Shown: positions 44,096 to 52,314 of the stretch, piece after piece | Layout: each line of letters begins with the position of its first letter | Numbering within the stretch: position 1 is the first letter of the stretch | From: Paenibacillus tyrphae | Lineage (GTDB): Bacteria; Bacillota; Bacilli; Paenibacillales; NBRC-103111 | Length of the DNA stretch: 64,000 nucleotides | Assembly: GCF_027925525.1 (NCBI RefSeq) | Contig: NZ_BSDJ01000028.1 | Span: 41,331 to 105,330, forward strand | Direction of reading: 5' to 3' | Position numbers and translations under genes: made by a program | Notes under the pieces: generated by a model | What the model saw: only the letters and a program-made list of their open reading frames with translations | What the model was told of the DNA's origin: nothing | The model's database searches: none

Positions 44096-44779
44096 TTGTA
44101 TATAGACTTATGGCGGAAGGGGTGTTCGGGTATTACGGTTCAGAGATATCAATCGTTGAAAGATCACGTTTACAATTATATAGCCGAAGAAATCCAGAAC
44201 GGTTCTCTGCTGCCCAATCAAAAAGTAAATGAAGCCATCATTTGCGAAAAGCTCGGCGTAAGCCGTACCCCGGTACGGGAAGCGCTTATTCAGCTGGCCT
44301 CGGAAAATCTGTTGGAAAATATTCCGCGCAGAGGCTTTATTGTCAAAGAAATTGATACGAAGAAAAAACTGGATGTGTTTCAGATCGTCGCCGTGCTGGA
44401 TGCGTTGGCCGCTTCCTTGTCGGTCGACTTTCTCACGGATGAAGATATTGCAAGGATGACCCGATTGACCGATCAGATCGACATTGCCATACAGCAGCAC
44501 AATTTTTCGGACTATCAGGCTCGCCAAAACGAGTTTCATCAAGTGTATTTATTGAGATGCAACAACAGCTCGTTGATCGACATGCTGAACTCTTTGCAGC
44601 ACAGCTTTGTCAGGCAGATTTATTTAAGCAACGACAAGGAAAAATTGTTTGCCGTTTTGGCTCAAATGAATGCAGAGCACCGGCAAATTATCCAATACTT
44701 TAAAGCAAAGGATGCCCAAGGGGTCGAAGCGTTCATCAAGAATGTTCATTGGAAAATCAATTATACGGATATGATCTAG
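44096..44779 (+). CDS. GntR-family regulator with FCD domain
   Basis: A regulator with an N-terminal winged helix (LKDHVYNYIAEEIQNGSLLP, EKLGVSRTPVREALIQLASE) and an all-helical C-terminal FCD domain with its metal or ligand site region (QARQNEFHQVYLL). The open frame begins with TTG at 44096, which lacks a binding site. An ATT at 44132 has AAGGGGTG seven bases before it and gives 215 residues; this rare start is plausible. The gene is divergent from the PLP enzyme operon and is followed at 54 bases by the homocysteine methyltransferase gene. Confidence 0.87.
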   Translation: MYIDLWRKGCSGITVQRYQSLKDHVYNYIAEEIQNGSLLPNQKVNEAIICEKLGVSRTPVREALIQLASENLLENIPRRGFIVKEIDTKKKLDVFQIVAVLDALAASLSVDFLTDEDIARMTRLTDQIDIAIQQHNFSDYQARQNEFHQVYLLRCNNSSLIDMLNSLQHSFVRQIYLSNDKEKLFAVLAQMNAEHRQIIQYFKAKDAQGVEAFIKNVHWKINYTDMI

Positions 44780-44832
44780 CTGCTAAACACAGCAGACCTG
44801 TACAACAAATCCCCTGGGCGAGGTGCAAGAAA

Positions 44833-45774
44833 TTGAACCCAATAGAGCGCATCCTCAAGGACTTTCCTGTCATCATCCTTGATGGGGCCTTATCAACCGA
44901 GCTTGAACGCCATGGCTGCAATATCGACGATCCTTTGTGGTCGGCCAAAATCTTGATGGAGAATCCTGGATTAATAGGAAAAGTACACACCGATTATTTT
45001 GAGGCCGGAGCGGATTGCGCCATCACTTCAAGCTACCAGGCCAGCATTGACGGCTTTGTCAAACAGGGCCTCAGCGAAGCCCAGGCGACCGATTTGATTC
45101 AAAATTCCGTACGTATTGCGGTACGGGCGCGGGATGCTTTCTGGGATACATGGAAGGACAAATCGGCTAGGCCCAGGCCCCTCGTTGCCGCTTCCGTCGG
45201 CCCTTACGGAGCCTATCTGGCGGACGGGTCAGAATATCGGGGCGATTATAGGCTGACGGAACGGGAGCTCATTGAATTTCATCGGCCGCGGGTTAAAGCG
45301 CTGGTCGAAGCCGGAGCCGATTTGCTCGCTTGCGAGACGATCCCCAGCCTTCTGGAGGCGAAAGCGATCGTTGCGTTATTGCAAGAGTTTCCGCAAATGT
45401 GTGCGTGGATGAGCTTCAGCGCCAAAGACGGAGAGCGTATAAGCAGCGGGGAGCGTATGGACGAATGTGCCGAGTGGCTGGACAAGCAGCGCCAGATTGC
45501 GGCCCTGGGCGTTAACTGCACCCCGCCTAAGTATATCCCTTCGCTCATCCATGAAATCGGAAAGAAAACACAGAAACCTATTCTGGTTTACCCGAATTCC
45601 GGCGAGCAGTATGCAGCCGGCACGCGCACCTGGCATGGAGCGGCGTCCGAAGAAAGCCTTGGCTGCAGTGCCAAAGCCTGGTACGGTCAAGGAGCCCGAT
45701 TAATCGGCGGTTGCTGCCGCACCACTCCCGACGATATCCGCTCCATCTTCTCCTGGGCAAGAAATACCGGCTGA
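44833..45774 (+). CDS. mmuM: Homocysteine S-methyltransferase (MmuM-like)
   Basis: Transfers a methyl group to homocysteine, typically from S-methylmethionine, giving methionine. Zinc-binding cysteines are in LGVNCTPPKYI and LIGGCCRTTPDDI. Other blocks: ILDGALSTELERHGCNIDD, DYFEAGADCAITSSYQAS and SVGPYGAYLADGSEYRGDY. The product is 313 residues, the family length. The start is TTG at 44833 with GAGGTG eight bases upstream. It lies behind the GntR/FCD regulator and close to an amino acid permease of MmuP type, as in the mmuP-mmuM pairs of other bacteria. Confidence 0.9.
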   Translation: MNPIERILKDFPVIILDGALSTELERHGCNIDDPLWSAKILMENPGLIGKVHTDYFEAGADCAITSSYQASIDGFVKQGLSEAQATDLIQNSVRIAVRARDAFWDTWKDKSARPRPLVAASVGPYGAYLADGSEYRGDYRLTERELIEFHRPRVKALVEAGADLLACETIPSLLEAKAIVALLQEFPQMCAWMSFSAKDGERISSGERMDECAEWLDKQRQIAALGVNCTPPKYIPSLIHEIGKKTQKPILVYPNSGEQYAAGTRTWHGAASEESLGCSAKAWYGQGARLIGGCCRTTPDDIRSIFSWARNTG

Positions 45775-45803
45775 CGTTGTGCCGGGAGCCGGATCAGCCA
45801 GAT

Positions 45804-45849
45804 TGCACCCCGATTGTTAGCCCCCCTAACAATTGGAGGTGCATTTTTT
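45804..45849 (+). terminator. Terminator after mmuM
   Basis: TGCACC...ATTGTTAG-CCCCC-CTAACAAT...GGTGCA forms a long stem followed by TTTTTT. Confidence 0.92.
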
Positions 45850-45882
45850 ATGATCAAAGGCCGCAGCGCGCTTCGAATAAAA

Positions 45883-45927
45883 GACAAAAAAAGGCATGAG
45901 CTCAGTACAAATACCGAACTCCTGCCT
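45883..45927 (-). terminator. Terminator of the asparaginase gene
   Basis: On the reverse strand AGGCAGGAG pairs with CTCATGCCT (one mismatch) and is followed by a TTTTTTT run. Confidence 0.65.
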
Positions 45928-46019
45928 ACAGAAGATACTAACCTATATGGCCGCGGCCCTATTTTCCCCACTCGCCAACGGCAGCGATTAACCTGTGAAA
46001 CGTTGAACTCCATCCCGTG

Positions 46020-47006
46020 TCAGGGCGTCGTATCGCCGGCAATCACCGTTTCCATGATTTTCTTAACCTCGGTGAGATCGGTTGTTTTCCCCAGCGCCCA
46101 CATGAATTTAGGAACAATTGCCTCCGTGTTCATATCTCTGGAATTAATAATCAGGTCCTGATTCACCTTCCGCCCGACTTCATACAGGCCAAGGTCTCCC
46201 CCTTCTTCCAGACATTGTGTCGTGAGAGCTACCGCGATCCCCGCCTCGATCAGCTCGTTTATTTTCGGAATCAGATTTCTTTCCTGGAACGGCAATCCTC
46301 CGCTCCCGAACGTTTCGATTACAACACCTTTGTACAGCCCCTTCAGGTAATCGAAGAGCTCCGGCTTCGTCCCCGGAAGCAGCTTTAACAAAAAGACGTC
46401 GGGGCAAAGTGAGCAATCCAGACGCGGCTCCTTGTTCCGCACCGTCCGGACCGGATGATGATACGTAATGCTTTCCTCGATATAAGCGATATAAGGATGA
46501 TTAATGCTTTCAAACGCGTCGTAGCTTTTGGTCCTCATCTTCACCGCTCTTGTCCCGATGATAACGCGGCCGTCAAACACAACGTAGACCCCGCCCACAG
46601 GCTCGCAGGCAAAACGGATCGCATCGATAATATTTTTTTTCGCATCGGTTCTTTTGTACATGATTGGCACTTGGGAGCCGGTAATGACGACGGGCTTCGC
46701 CAGATTCTGCAGCATGTACGAAAGCGCAGCGGAGGTATACGCCATCGTATCAGTCCCGTGGGTAATGACAAAACCGTCGTACTGATCGTAATGCTCATAG
46801 ACGGCTTTAGCGATCGTGACCCAATATTCGGGCTGCATATTCGTGCTGTCAATCGTCATGATAATCTTGGTTTCCACCTGATAGGACCGGTTCTGTTCCG
46901 GCAGATAGTGCAGAAGCTCGTCCGCACTCATTTTGGGAGCCAGCCCGTTTTCGCCCGGGACGGAAGCAATGGTTCCTCCGGTCGATAGCAGCAGTATTTT
47001 TTTCAT
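46020..47006 (-). CDS. ansA: L-asparaginase
   Basis: Hydrolyses L-asparagine to aspartate and ammonia. The 328-residue product has the two threonine active-site motifs LLSTGGTIASVPG at the N-terminus and VITHGTDTMAYTSAAL, plus the later ESFGSGGLP-like block IETFGSGGLPFQERN. No signal peptide, so it is cytoplasmic. It is divergent from an XRE-type regulator gene, the arrangement of Bacillus ansR and ansAB, but no aspartase gene follows it here. Confidence 0.92.
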   Translation of the reverse strand: MKKILLLSTGGTIASVPGENGLAPKMSADELLHYLPEQNRSYQVETKIIMTIDSTNMQPEYWVTIAKAVYEHYDQYDGFVITHGTDTMAYTSAALSYMLQNLAKPVVITGSQVPIMYKRTDAKKNIIDAIRFACEPVGGVYVVFDGRVIIGTRAVKMRTKSYDAFESINHPYIAYIEESITYHHPVRTVRNKEPRLDCSLCPDVFLLKLLPGTKPELFDYLKGLYKGVVIETFGSGGLPFQERNLIPKINELIEAGIAVALTTQCLEEGGDLGLYEVGRKVNQDLIINSRDMNTEAIVPKFMWALGKTTDLTEVKKIMETVIAGDTTP

Positions 47007-47070
47007 ATCTATCCAAGCACCCTTTCATCTGATCGGACTATACTGACCTAAGTATAATCCATCCGAAAAA

Positions 47071-47146
47071 GTACGCGTAACGCGACCATATTTTCATTAT
47101 AGTGAATAGACTTGCGAAAAACAACAATATTCTTATGCGTTACGCG
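47071..47146. promoter_or_regulatory. Candidate operators between ansA and its regulator
   Basis: CGCGTAACGC occurs at 47074-47083 and again in inverted orientation (GCGTTACGCG) at 47137-47146, 53 bases between. A related GTACGTGTTA follows at 47151. Two copies of a 10-base word in a short divergent promoter region are unlikely by chance and fit binding by the adjacent XRE regulator. Confidence 0.6.
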
Positions 47147-47189
47147 AACAGTACGTGTTATAATGGATGGGTATGAGGAGGTATTTTCC

Positions 47190-47561
47190 ATGCTGACACG
47201 ATTATCCCGACTAAGAAAAAGCAAAAAATGGTCGTTACAATATACAGCCGACCGGCTCGGCATTGCAAAAAGCACCTACGCAGGCTACGAATCGGGGTAT
47301 CGGGAACCGCCGCTGGAAACGTTAAAGAAGCTTGCCGATCTGCTGGAAACGTCTGTGGACTACTTGCTCGGCCGGATCGATAACCCGGCGTTTTATCCGA
47401 AAGCGTGGAAGGTCGAGCTGCACGATAAACTGAAATTGACCGAGGCGCGCACGCGGTTCGATGTGGAGCTCATTCTGGACGGAGCGCCGCTCAACGAGGA
47501 AGAAATCAAGCAATGCATTGCGTTTATCCGCACGAAGCGCAAGCTTGATACGAACGGTTGA
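47190..47561 (+). CDS. XRE-family transcriptional regulator (AnsR-like)
   Basis: A 123-residue protein with a Cro/CI helix-turn-helix (LSRLRKSKKWSLQYTADRLG, IAKSTYAGYESGYREPPLET, KKLADLLETSVDYLLGR) and a 60-residue C-terminal segment. Size and divergent position opposite asparaginase match AnsR, the repressor of ansAB in Bacillus. ATG 47190 follows GAGGAGG; the longer open frame has no binding site. Asparagine as inducer is inferred from the family. Confidence 0.85.
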   Translation: MLTRLSRLRKSKKWSLQYTADRLGIAKSTYAGYESGYREPPLETLKKLADLLETSVDYLLGRIDNPAFYPKAWKVELHDKLKLTEARTRFDVELILDGAPLNEEEIKQCIAFIRTKRKLDTNG

Positions 47562-47569
47562 CGCGAACG

Positions 47570-47612
47570 ACAAAAAGCTTAGCCGCCCCCTCTAGGGAAT
47601 ACGGCTAAGCTT
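47570..47612. terminator. Bidirectional terminator between the AnsR-like and MATE genes
   Basis: AAGCTTAGCCG and CGGCTAAGCTT are exact complements around 16 bases; the reverse strand adds TTTTTG. The stem resembles that at 35681-35718. Confidence 0.85.
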
Positions 47613-47636
47613 GATGAGTTTAAGCCTCCAGCTCCA

Positions 47637-48998
47637 TTACATCTTCGCCGATCCGCTAACCAACGCGAACCGGATGTGCTGCCATTTTCGGGAACGCCAG
47701 CGCAGCAGCATGCTCGCGCCGCGCAGAAATTCGTCGACGATAAAAGCAAGCCATATTCCGGGGATGCCAAGCTTATATACAATCCCAAAAAGATAAGCCA
47801 ACGGAATGCTAAGCCCCCACATGGAAATAAGGCCCATGACTACCGGAAATCTAACATCGCCGGCGGCATTCAGCGCTCCGATGACGATCACATTGCATGC
47901 GCGCCCCGCTTCAAGCAGCAGCGACAGCAGCATCAGGGTTTGCCCGAGGCGGATCACTTCCGGATCGTTCGTAAACAGGCCGAGCAGCGGGCGGGAACAC
48001 ATGACGAGCAAGCAGCCTATGCCAAAATTAATCGCCCATCCGATGCGCAAATTCCGATAGCATACACGATAAGCCGTATCATGCTGACCTGCTCCAATCA
48101 AACGGCCAATCATCATCGACGTCGCTTGTCCGATCGAGACCGAAACCAAAAAGACGAATGTAGTAATGTTCTGGGTGTAAATTTTGGTCGTCAGCGCCGA
48201 AGTGCCCAGCATCGTAACAAAATACGTAATAAAAACTTGCGAAGCGTTATAAGAAATGTTTTCCCCCGCCGATGGAATGCCAATTCTGGTCATTTCCTTA
48301 ACTTCGTTGACCGGCAGCCGAAACATGTCCTTCCAGGAAAGGGGATACGGCAAATAGCGGATCAGCAGAAATAGCGCAAGGCCTACCCCGAATACCCGGC
48401 TGGCATTGGTCGCCAGAGCAACCCCCTCCACACCTAGAACCGGAATACCAAAAGGGCCGTATAAGAACAAAAAGTTCCCGGCAATATTGATCATAATGAC
48501 AGAGAAAGACAGCAGAAGCATCGGCTTCAGAAAACCGTGCATCCGCAGCACCGCATCTGCCGTACTAATGATCGCTACGGTGAAAGAAAGCATCCCCACC
48601 GTTGATAAAAACGTATATCCGTCCCCCATCAGCTCCGGCGGCAGCTTCATCAAGCCCAATAACGGCTTGGCAAAAATAAATAAAGCTAGACTGACGACGA
48701 GCCCTAGCATAAGGTTCATCCCCAGCGCAATCGAAGCCATTCTGGCGGCTTCTCGTTCTTTTCCCGCACCAAGCAATTGCGAAATCAGCACGCTGAGCCC
48801 TACGGTAACAAATCCGAACATCAATTGGGCCACAGTTAACACTTGAGCGGCCACGCCCACGGCGGCCACCGAACGATCCGAATAGTTGCTGAGCATCAGC
48901 GTGTCTATATTCAATATAATGGTTTGAAGCAGTTGTTCCACGAAAATAGGACCCATTAACCGAAATAAGGTAAACCGTTTATCTTGCTGTTTTTCCAT
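47637..48998 (-). CDS. MATE-family multidrug efflux transporter
   Basis: A 453-residue, 12-helix exporter. MATE blocks: MGPIFVEQLLQTIILNIDTL at helix 1, GVAAQVLTVAQLMFGFVTVG, LSVLISQLLGAGKEREAARM, and the second-half counterpart IGQATSMMIGRLIGAGQHDT. It would exchange cationic compounds against Na+ or H+. Single gene with its own terminator; no regulator adjacent except the unrelated LacI gene upstream. Confidence 0.92.
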   Translation of the reverse strand: MEKQQDKRFTLFRLMGPIFVEQLLQTIILNIDTLMLSNYSDRSVAAVGVAAQVLTVAQLMFGFVTVGLSVLISQLLGAGKEREAARMASIALGMNLMLGLVVSLALFIFAKPLLGLMKLPPELMGDGYTFLSTVGMLSFTVAIISTADAVLRMHGFLKPMLLLSFSVIMINIAGNFLFLYGPFGIPVLGVEGVALATNASRVFGVGLALFLLIRYLPYPLSWKDMFRLPVNEVKEMTRIGIPSAGENISYNASQVFITYFVTMLGTSALTTKIYTQNITTFVFLVSVSIGQATSMMIGRLIGAGQHDTAYRVCYRNLRIGWAINFGIGCLLVMCSRPLLGLFTNDPEVIRLGQTLMLLSLLLEAGRACNVIVIGALNAAGDVRFPVVMGLISMWGLSIPLAYLFGIVYKLGIPGIWLAFIVDEFLRGASMLLRWRSRKWQHIRFALVSGSAKM

Positions 48999-49031
48999 AC
49001 CATCCGCCTTCTAGCTCTTCAGGAAGCCACC

Positions 49032-50054
49032 TCATTCATGAATGTCACGGCAGCTGGCTTTCTCCACCAGTTCGTGCTCCAGCACGATCGTTCTTGCCGG
49101 GTGCGACCGCTGTGCATGATCGTTTTGCTCGATAAGCTCCATGAGCAGTTCGACGGTCGCTTGTCCTATTTTGTCCATCGGCTGTTGGATGGTCGTGAGC
49201 CGCGGCCGGATCACGTCGGACATTTGGTTGCCGTCGAAGCCTATGACAGATATATCATCGGGCACGCGCAATTGATGATCCGCCATACAGTTGATGGCGC
49301 CAACCGCCATATCGTCGCTCGCCGCAAATACGGACGTAAACGAACCGCCGGCTTCGACCAGAAGCTCGTTCATTAACCGGTAGCCGCTGGCCAGCTTGTA
49401 ATCGCCGAAGCGGATAATCGATTCGTCTACTGGAATGCCGTAGTCCTTGCAAGCGGCGAGATACCCTTCGTAACGTTTTCTTCCCGCGCATAAATCCCGC
49501 ATGTCCCCCGCAATCATCGCGATCCGCCGATGACCCTTGCGAATGAGATACGCTGTGGCGTCGTAAGCGGCCTTGAAATCGTCAATCATCACCGTCGGCA
49601 GATTCAGGCCCAATTCGGCATGGACCACCAGCGGGATTTGATTTTTTTGCAAAAAAAGCCGGATATGATCGTTCAGCTTTTCATGCATGAGCACAATGCC
49701 GTCCACACGCATCTCCTGAAACACATTCAAATATTTAACGACCTTATCCGTATCCTCGACAATGTTGGAAACGAGCAGGTTATAGCCTCTGCGCCCCAAG
49801 GTCTCTTCGATGTTGCTCAGAATCGTCGCTTGGAAGCTGGACGTAATATCGGGGATAATGACCCCGATCAGATTGGTCTTATTCCGTTTCAGACTCTTGG
49901 CAATCAAACTGGGCGAATAATTAAGCTGCTCGATCGCTTGACGCACTTTCTTTTCAAGCTTTTCGCTCACGTGCTCGCCCTTATTCAAAACCCTGGACAC
50001 GCTCGTGACCGAAACGCCTGCCATACGTGCCACATCCTTGATTTTCACACCCAT
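49032..50054 (-). CDS. LacI-family transcriptional regulator
   Basis: A 340-residue repressor. N-terminal LacI helix-turn-helix: VKIKDVARMAGVSVTSVSRV, LNKGEHVSEKLEKKVRQAIE; hinge helix around LNYSPSLIAKSLKRNKTN; the rest is a periplasmic-binding-like effector domain. It is the last gene of an eight-gene leftward operon that begins at 56302 with transporter genes. The two palindromes centred on GGTATCGATACC before that operon are the likely operators, so the regulator would control its own synthesis. The effector is unknown. Confidence 0.92.
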   Translation of the reverse strand: MGVKIKDVARMAGVSVTSVSRVLNKGEHVSEKLEKKVRQAIEQLNYSPSLIAKSLKRNKTNLIGVIIPDITSSFQATILSNIEETLGRRGYNLLVSNIVEDTDKVVKYLNVFQEMRVDGIVLMHEKLNDHIRLFLQKNQIPLVVHAELGLNLPTVMIDDFKAAYDATAYLIRKGHRRIAMIAGDMRDLCAGRKRYEGYLAACKDYGIPVDESIIRFGDYKLASGYRLMNELLVEAGGSFTSVFAASDDMAVGAINCMADHQLRVPDDISVIGFDGNQMSDVIRPRLTTIQQPMDKIGQATVELLMELIEQNDHAQRSHPARTIVLEHELVEKASCRDIHE

Positions 50055-50084
50055 ACGTTGCTGTCCTCATTTCAAAACAATAAT

Positions 50085-50798
50085 TCAGAGCGCCGCTCGC
50101 ATCCGCTCCCGCAAAGCCGCAGTGGCGCCGACGTCCAGCGTGGAGACCGCATCCAGCTTCATCTCGGCATAAGCCGGAAACATCCCACTTTCGGGCAAGG
50201 TATACACCCAGACAAGCAGTCCGTGTTCGTGGGCGCACTGCACCAGAGCTTCGCGGCACGAAGAATAGTCCACGTTGATTCCGGCGAATCCTTTTTGCTT
50301 GGCCATGCTGCACAAATCCCGTACGGCGGCTTCATAGACGGCGCCGTTCATCTCTTTTAGCGCTTCCGGCGTATTCCACACTACTCTATCACGATAGGGA
50401 AGGTTTGTAATCGTTTTTGTTTCGCCTGTAAAATAAATCTGCTCCCACATCTTCAGCGTATTTAGCAGCTCGATAACCGGAAGCGCTGCGGCATCGGTCT
50501 TGATATCCAAATTAAACAAGACCGGCTGCCCCTTAAAAGCCAGCAGCACCGTCTCCAGCCGTTCCAGCTCCTGTCCTGCCGGAAGCATGAAGGGATTCCT
50601 TTCCTGCAATTCGGCATAAGTAAGCTCGGAGATCCAAGGATTATCGTCATGATAGAGCACGCACACGCCATCCTTGGTCGCTCTGACATCGACTTCCAGC
50701 ACCTCCGCGCCTGCCCTCCGTCCGACGATAGCCGACTCCAGAGTATTGTCCGGCGTGCCTTCGCAGCCGGTATGCGCGATAATTAGGGGCATATTCAT
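50085..50798 (-). CDS. Glycerophosphodiester phosphodiesterase-family protein
   Basis: A 237-residue TIM-barrel phosphodiesterase. The N-terminus IIAHTGCEGTPDNTLESAIV corresponds to the HRGxxxxxPENT motif, with Thr in place of the usual Arg; the metal ligands EVLEVDVRATKDG and VLYHDD are kept. Cytoplasmic, UgpQ-like. ATG 50798 follows AGGAGG at 10 bases. In the operon with an uptake transporter, a PHP hydrolase and a LacI regulator it probably cleaves the imported compound, perhaps a glycerophosphodiester or related phosphodiester. Confidence 0.85.
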   Translation of the reverse strand: MNMPLIIAHTGCEGTPDNTLESAIVGRRAGAEVLEVDVRATKDGVCVLYHDDNPWISELTYAELQERNPFMLPAGQELERLETVLLAFKGQPVLFNLDIKTDAAALPVIELLNTLKMWEQIYFTGETKTITNLPYRDRVVWNTPEALKEMNGAVYEAAVRDLCSMAKQKGFAGINVDYSSCREALVQCAHEHGLLVWVYTLPESGMFPAYAEMKLDAVSTLDVGATAALRERMRAAL

Positions 50799-50844
50799 AA
50801 CCTGCACGCCTCCTGCGTTGTTTTGTGTGATCGCTTCGCTGCCG

Positions 50845-51840
50845 TTACCGCGCTTCAAAATAAAGCGGATTCGTAAAAGCGACATCCGCTAACGCCATGC
50901 CCAGCAAGCCATGCAGGCGAACCCTCAGCCAGGTCAGCCCTTCGCTGGAAATGGTCCGGAAGAACGCCGGTTCACTTTCCGTTACAGTACCACGACACAG
51001 CTCTCCCAGATTCGATTCGACGATCAACGTATAGCTTGGTCCTTGCAGCAAATTTCGTCCGCTTGTCTGAAACGGGGCATGCACTCGAATCGAAACCTCG
51101 GCGGATTCTCCCGCTGCTTGTGGAACGACATCGCCAATGCCATACGTCTGTCCGCCTGCCCTCAGTTCCAGCGTGACGAGCGGCCCCATGCTCACGCAAA
51201 TGCGCCCTGAACGAATCGCCTCCACTACGGCTTCCGTCGTGACAGCGCGATCATCTCCGGCGATGCCCAGATACGTAAAAGCCGGAGGATCGCTATTCTC
51301 GGAGGAATGGTGCCAGTCCCGGCCGGCTGTGGCGGCGAGGCGCACTCCCTGATTTAACAAATTCGTCCATTGCTCGAAAGCCGGGGCGTTATGGTTGCGC
51401 AGCGGAGGCAGCGTTTCGTGCCATACTTCCATATAGTCGATTTGATGCCAATCCTGGATGTCATACTCCCAATGGCACCCCGTGCAAATCGGGCTGCCCA
51501 TACTGAACGGATGCGCGATGCCGACCACGCCCCCTTGCCGGTGAACCCGGTCAATGCCCTTCAAAATATCCTTCGGGCCCAGATCGCGCCATTCGCAATA
51601 CGGCACGCCAAGCGTCAGCATGTGCCCGTAGAAGGTCGTCCACTCCATCCCCGGGACGATGCATATTCCGGTCTCGTCCGTCACCCGGGCCGCATCGGCC
51701 AGCCCCGATGTGGTGTTGTGATCCGTCAAGGCGATGCCGCGGAGACCAAGTTCTGCCGCTTTCCTGCACATGTCGTGCAGCGTATGAATGCCGTCGCTGT
51801 GAGGCGTATGGGTATGCAGTTCAAACGGAAGCCAGTTCAT
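50845..51840 (-). CDS. PHP-domain metal-dependent hydrolase (CehA/McbA-like)
   Basis: A 331-residue protein with PHP metal-binding motifs HTHTPHSDG near the N-terminus, ALTDHNTTSG, VVGIAHPFS and AGRDWHHSS. The C-terminal 110 residues form a beta domain. CehA/McbA-type enzymes hydrolyse phosphate or carbamate esters. The start lies inside the preceding gene (20-base overlap), so translation is coupled. Its companions suggest work on a phosphorylated or esterified compound brought in by the transporter. Confidence 0.87.
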   Translation of the reverse strand: MNWLPFELHTHTPHSDGIHTLHDMCRKAAELGLRGIALTDHNTTSGLADAARVTDETGICIVPGMEWTTFYGHMLTLGVPYCEWRDLGPKDILKGIDRVHRQGGVVGIAHPFSMGSPICTGCHWEYDIQDWHQIDYMEVWHETLPPLRNHNAPAFEQWTNLLNQGVRLAATAGRDWHHSSENSDPPAFTYLGIAGDDRAVTTEAVVEAIRSGRICVSMGPLVTLELRAGGQTYGIGDVVPQAAGESAEVSIRVHAPFQTSGRNLLQGPSYTLIVESNLGELCRGTVTESEPAFFRTISSEGLTWLRVRLHGLLGMALADVAFTNPLYFEAR

Positions 51841-52303
51841 GCGCCGACGCTCCTCCCCGGATGCTTAATGTATAATGACACGCTTCGGTCACGACGCAAT
51901 GAACGCTTATGGCGACCCGCCAAATCCCATCTTGAATCGGGCCCGCAATAAAGCCCGGAGAGCTTTCCTTCGGCGACAAGACATGATGCTGCTCGTTCGG
52001 ATGACGGTGCGCCGATCCCCGAAATCCTTCCGGGTCGTCGATCGATAGCGTGAGCAGATTTTGCAGCGGAACGAACTTTTCCCATTGCTCCTTGTAGACG
52101 GGTTGTAAAGGCGGTTTCACATACCGGTCGATCGCGTCTTCAATCAGCTCGCGGGAGGCGCGTGGGTCGTCCAATTTTTTAGGGCTGTAGCGAAAATCAA
52201 TAACCAGGCATTCCGCAGGCTCAGGCATATAAAACTGATAGGTAATATGCGTTTTTGAACTGAGTGGAGTCAGCTTCCCTTCGACGATCAGCAGATCTTT
52301 CAT
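51821..52303 (-). CDS. Uncharacterised protein of the LacI-controlled operon
   Basis: A 160-residue soluble protein that I do not recognise. It is rich in beta-forming stretches (TPLSSKTHITYQFYMPEPAE, WRVAISVHCVVTEACHYTLS) and has no signal peptide or membrane segment. A central His-containing block reads SAHRHPNEQHHVL. It overlaps the PHP hydrolase start by 20 bases and follows the permease by 11, so it is part of the pathway. It may be a partner of the PHP enzyme: CehA-type proteins often carry an extra N-terminal beta domain, here perhaps a separate polypeptide. Confidence 0.7.
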   Translation of the reverse strand: MKDLLIVEGKLTPLSSKTHITYQFYMPEPAECLVIDFRYSPKKLDDPRASRELIEDAIDRYVKPPLQPVYKEQWEKFVPLQNLLTLSIDDPEGFRGSAHRHPNEQHHVLSPKESSPGFIAGPIQDGIWRVAISVHCVVTEACHYTLSIRGGASAHELASV

Positions 52304-52314
52304 ACAACATCCCC

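Noticed and set aside
38494..45774. T-box or SAM riboswitch for the sulfur amino acid genes
   Set aside because: Looked for the T-box core and SAM-I core motifs upstream of these genes and did not see them.
45814..46161. 115-residue plus-strand frame after mmuM
   Set aside because: Starts inside the mmuM terminator and continues antisense into asparaginase.
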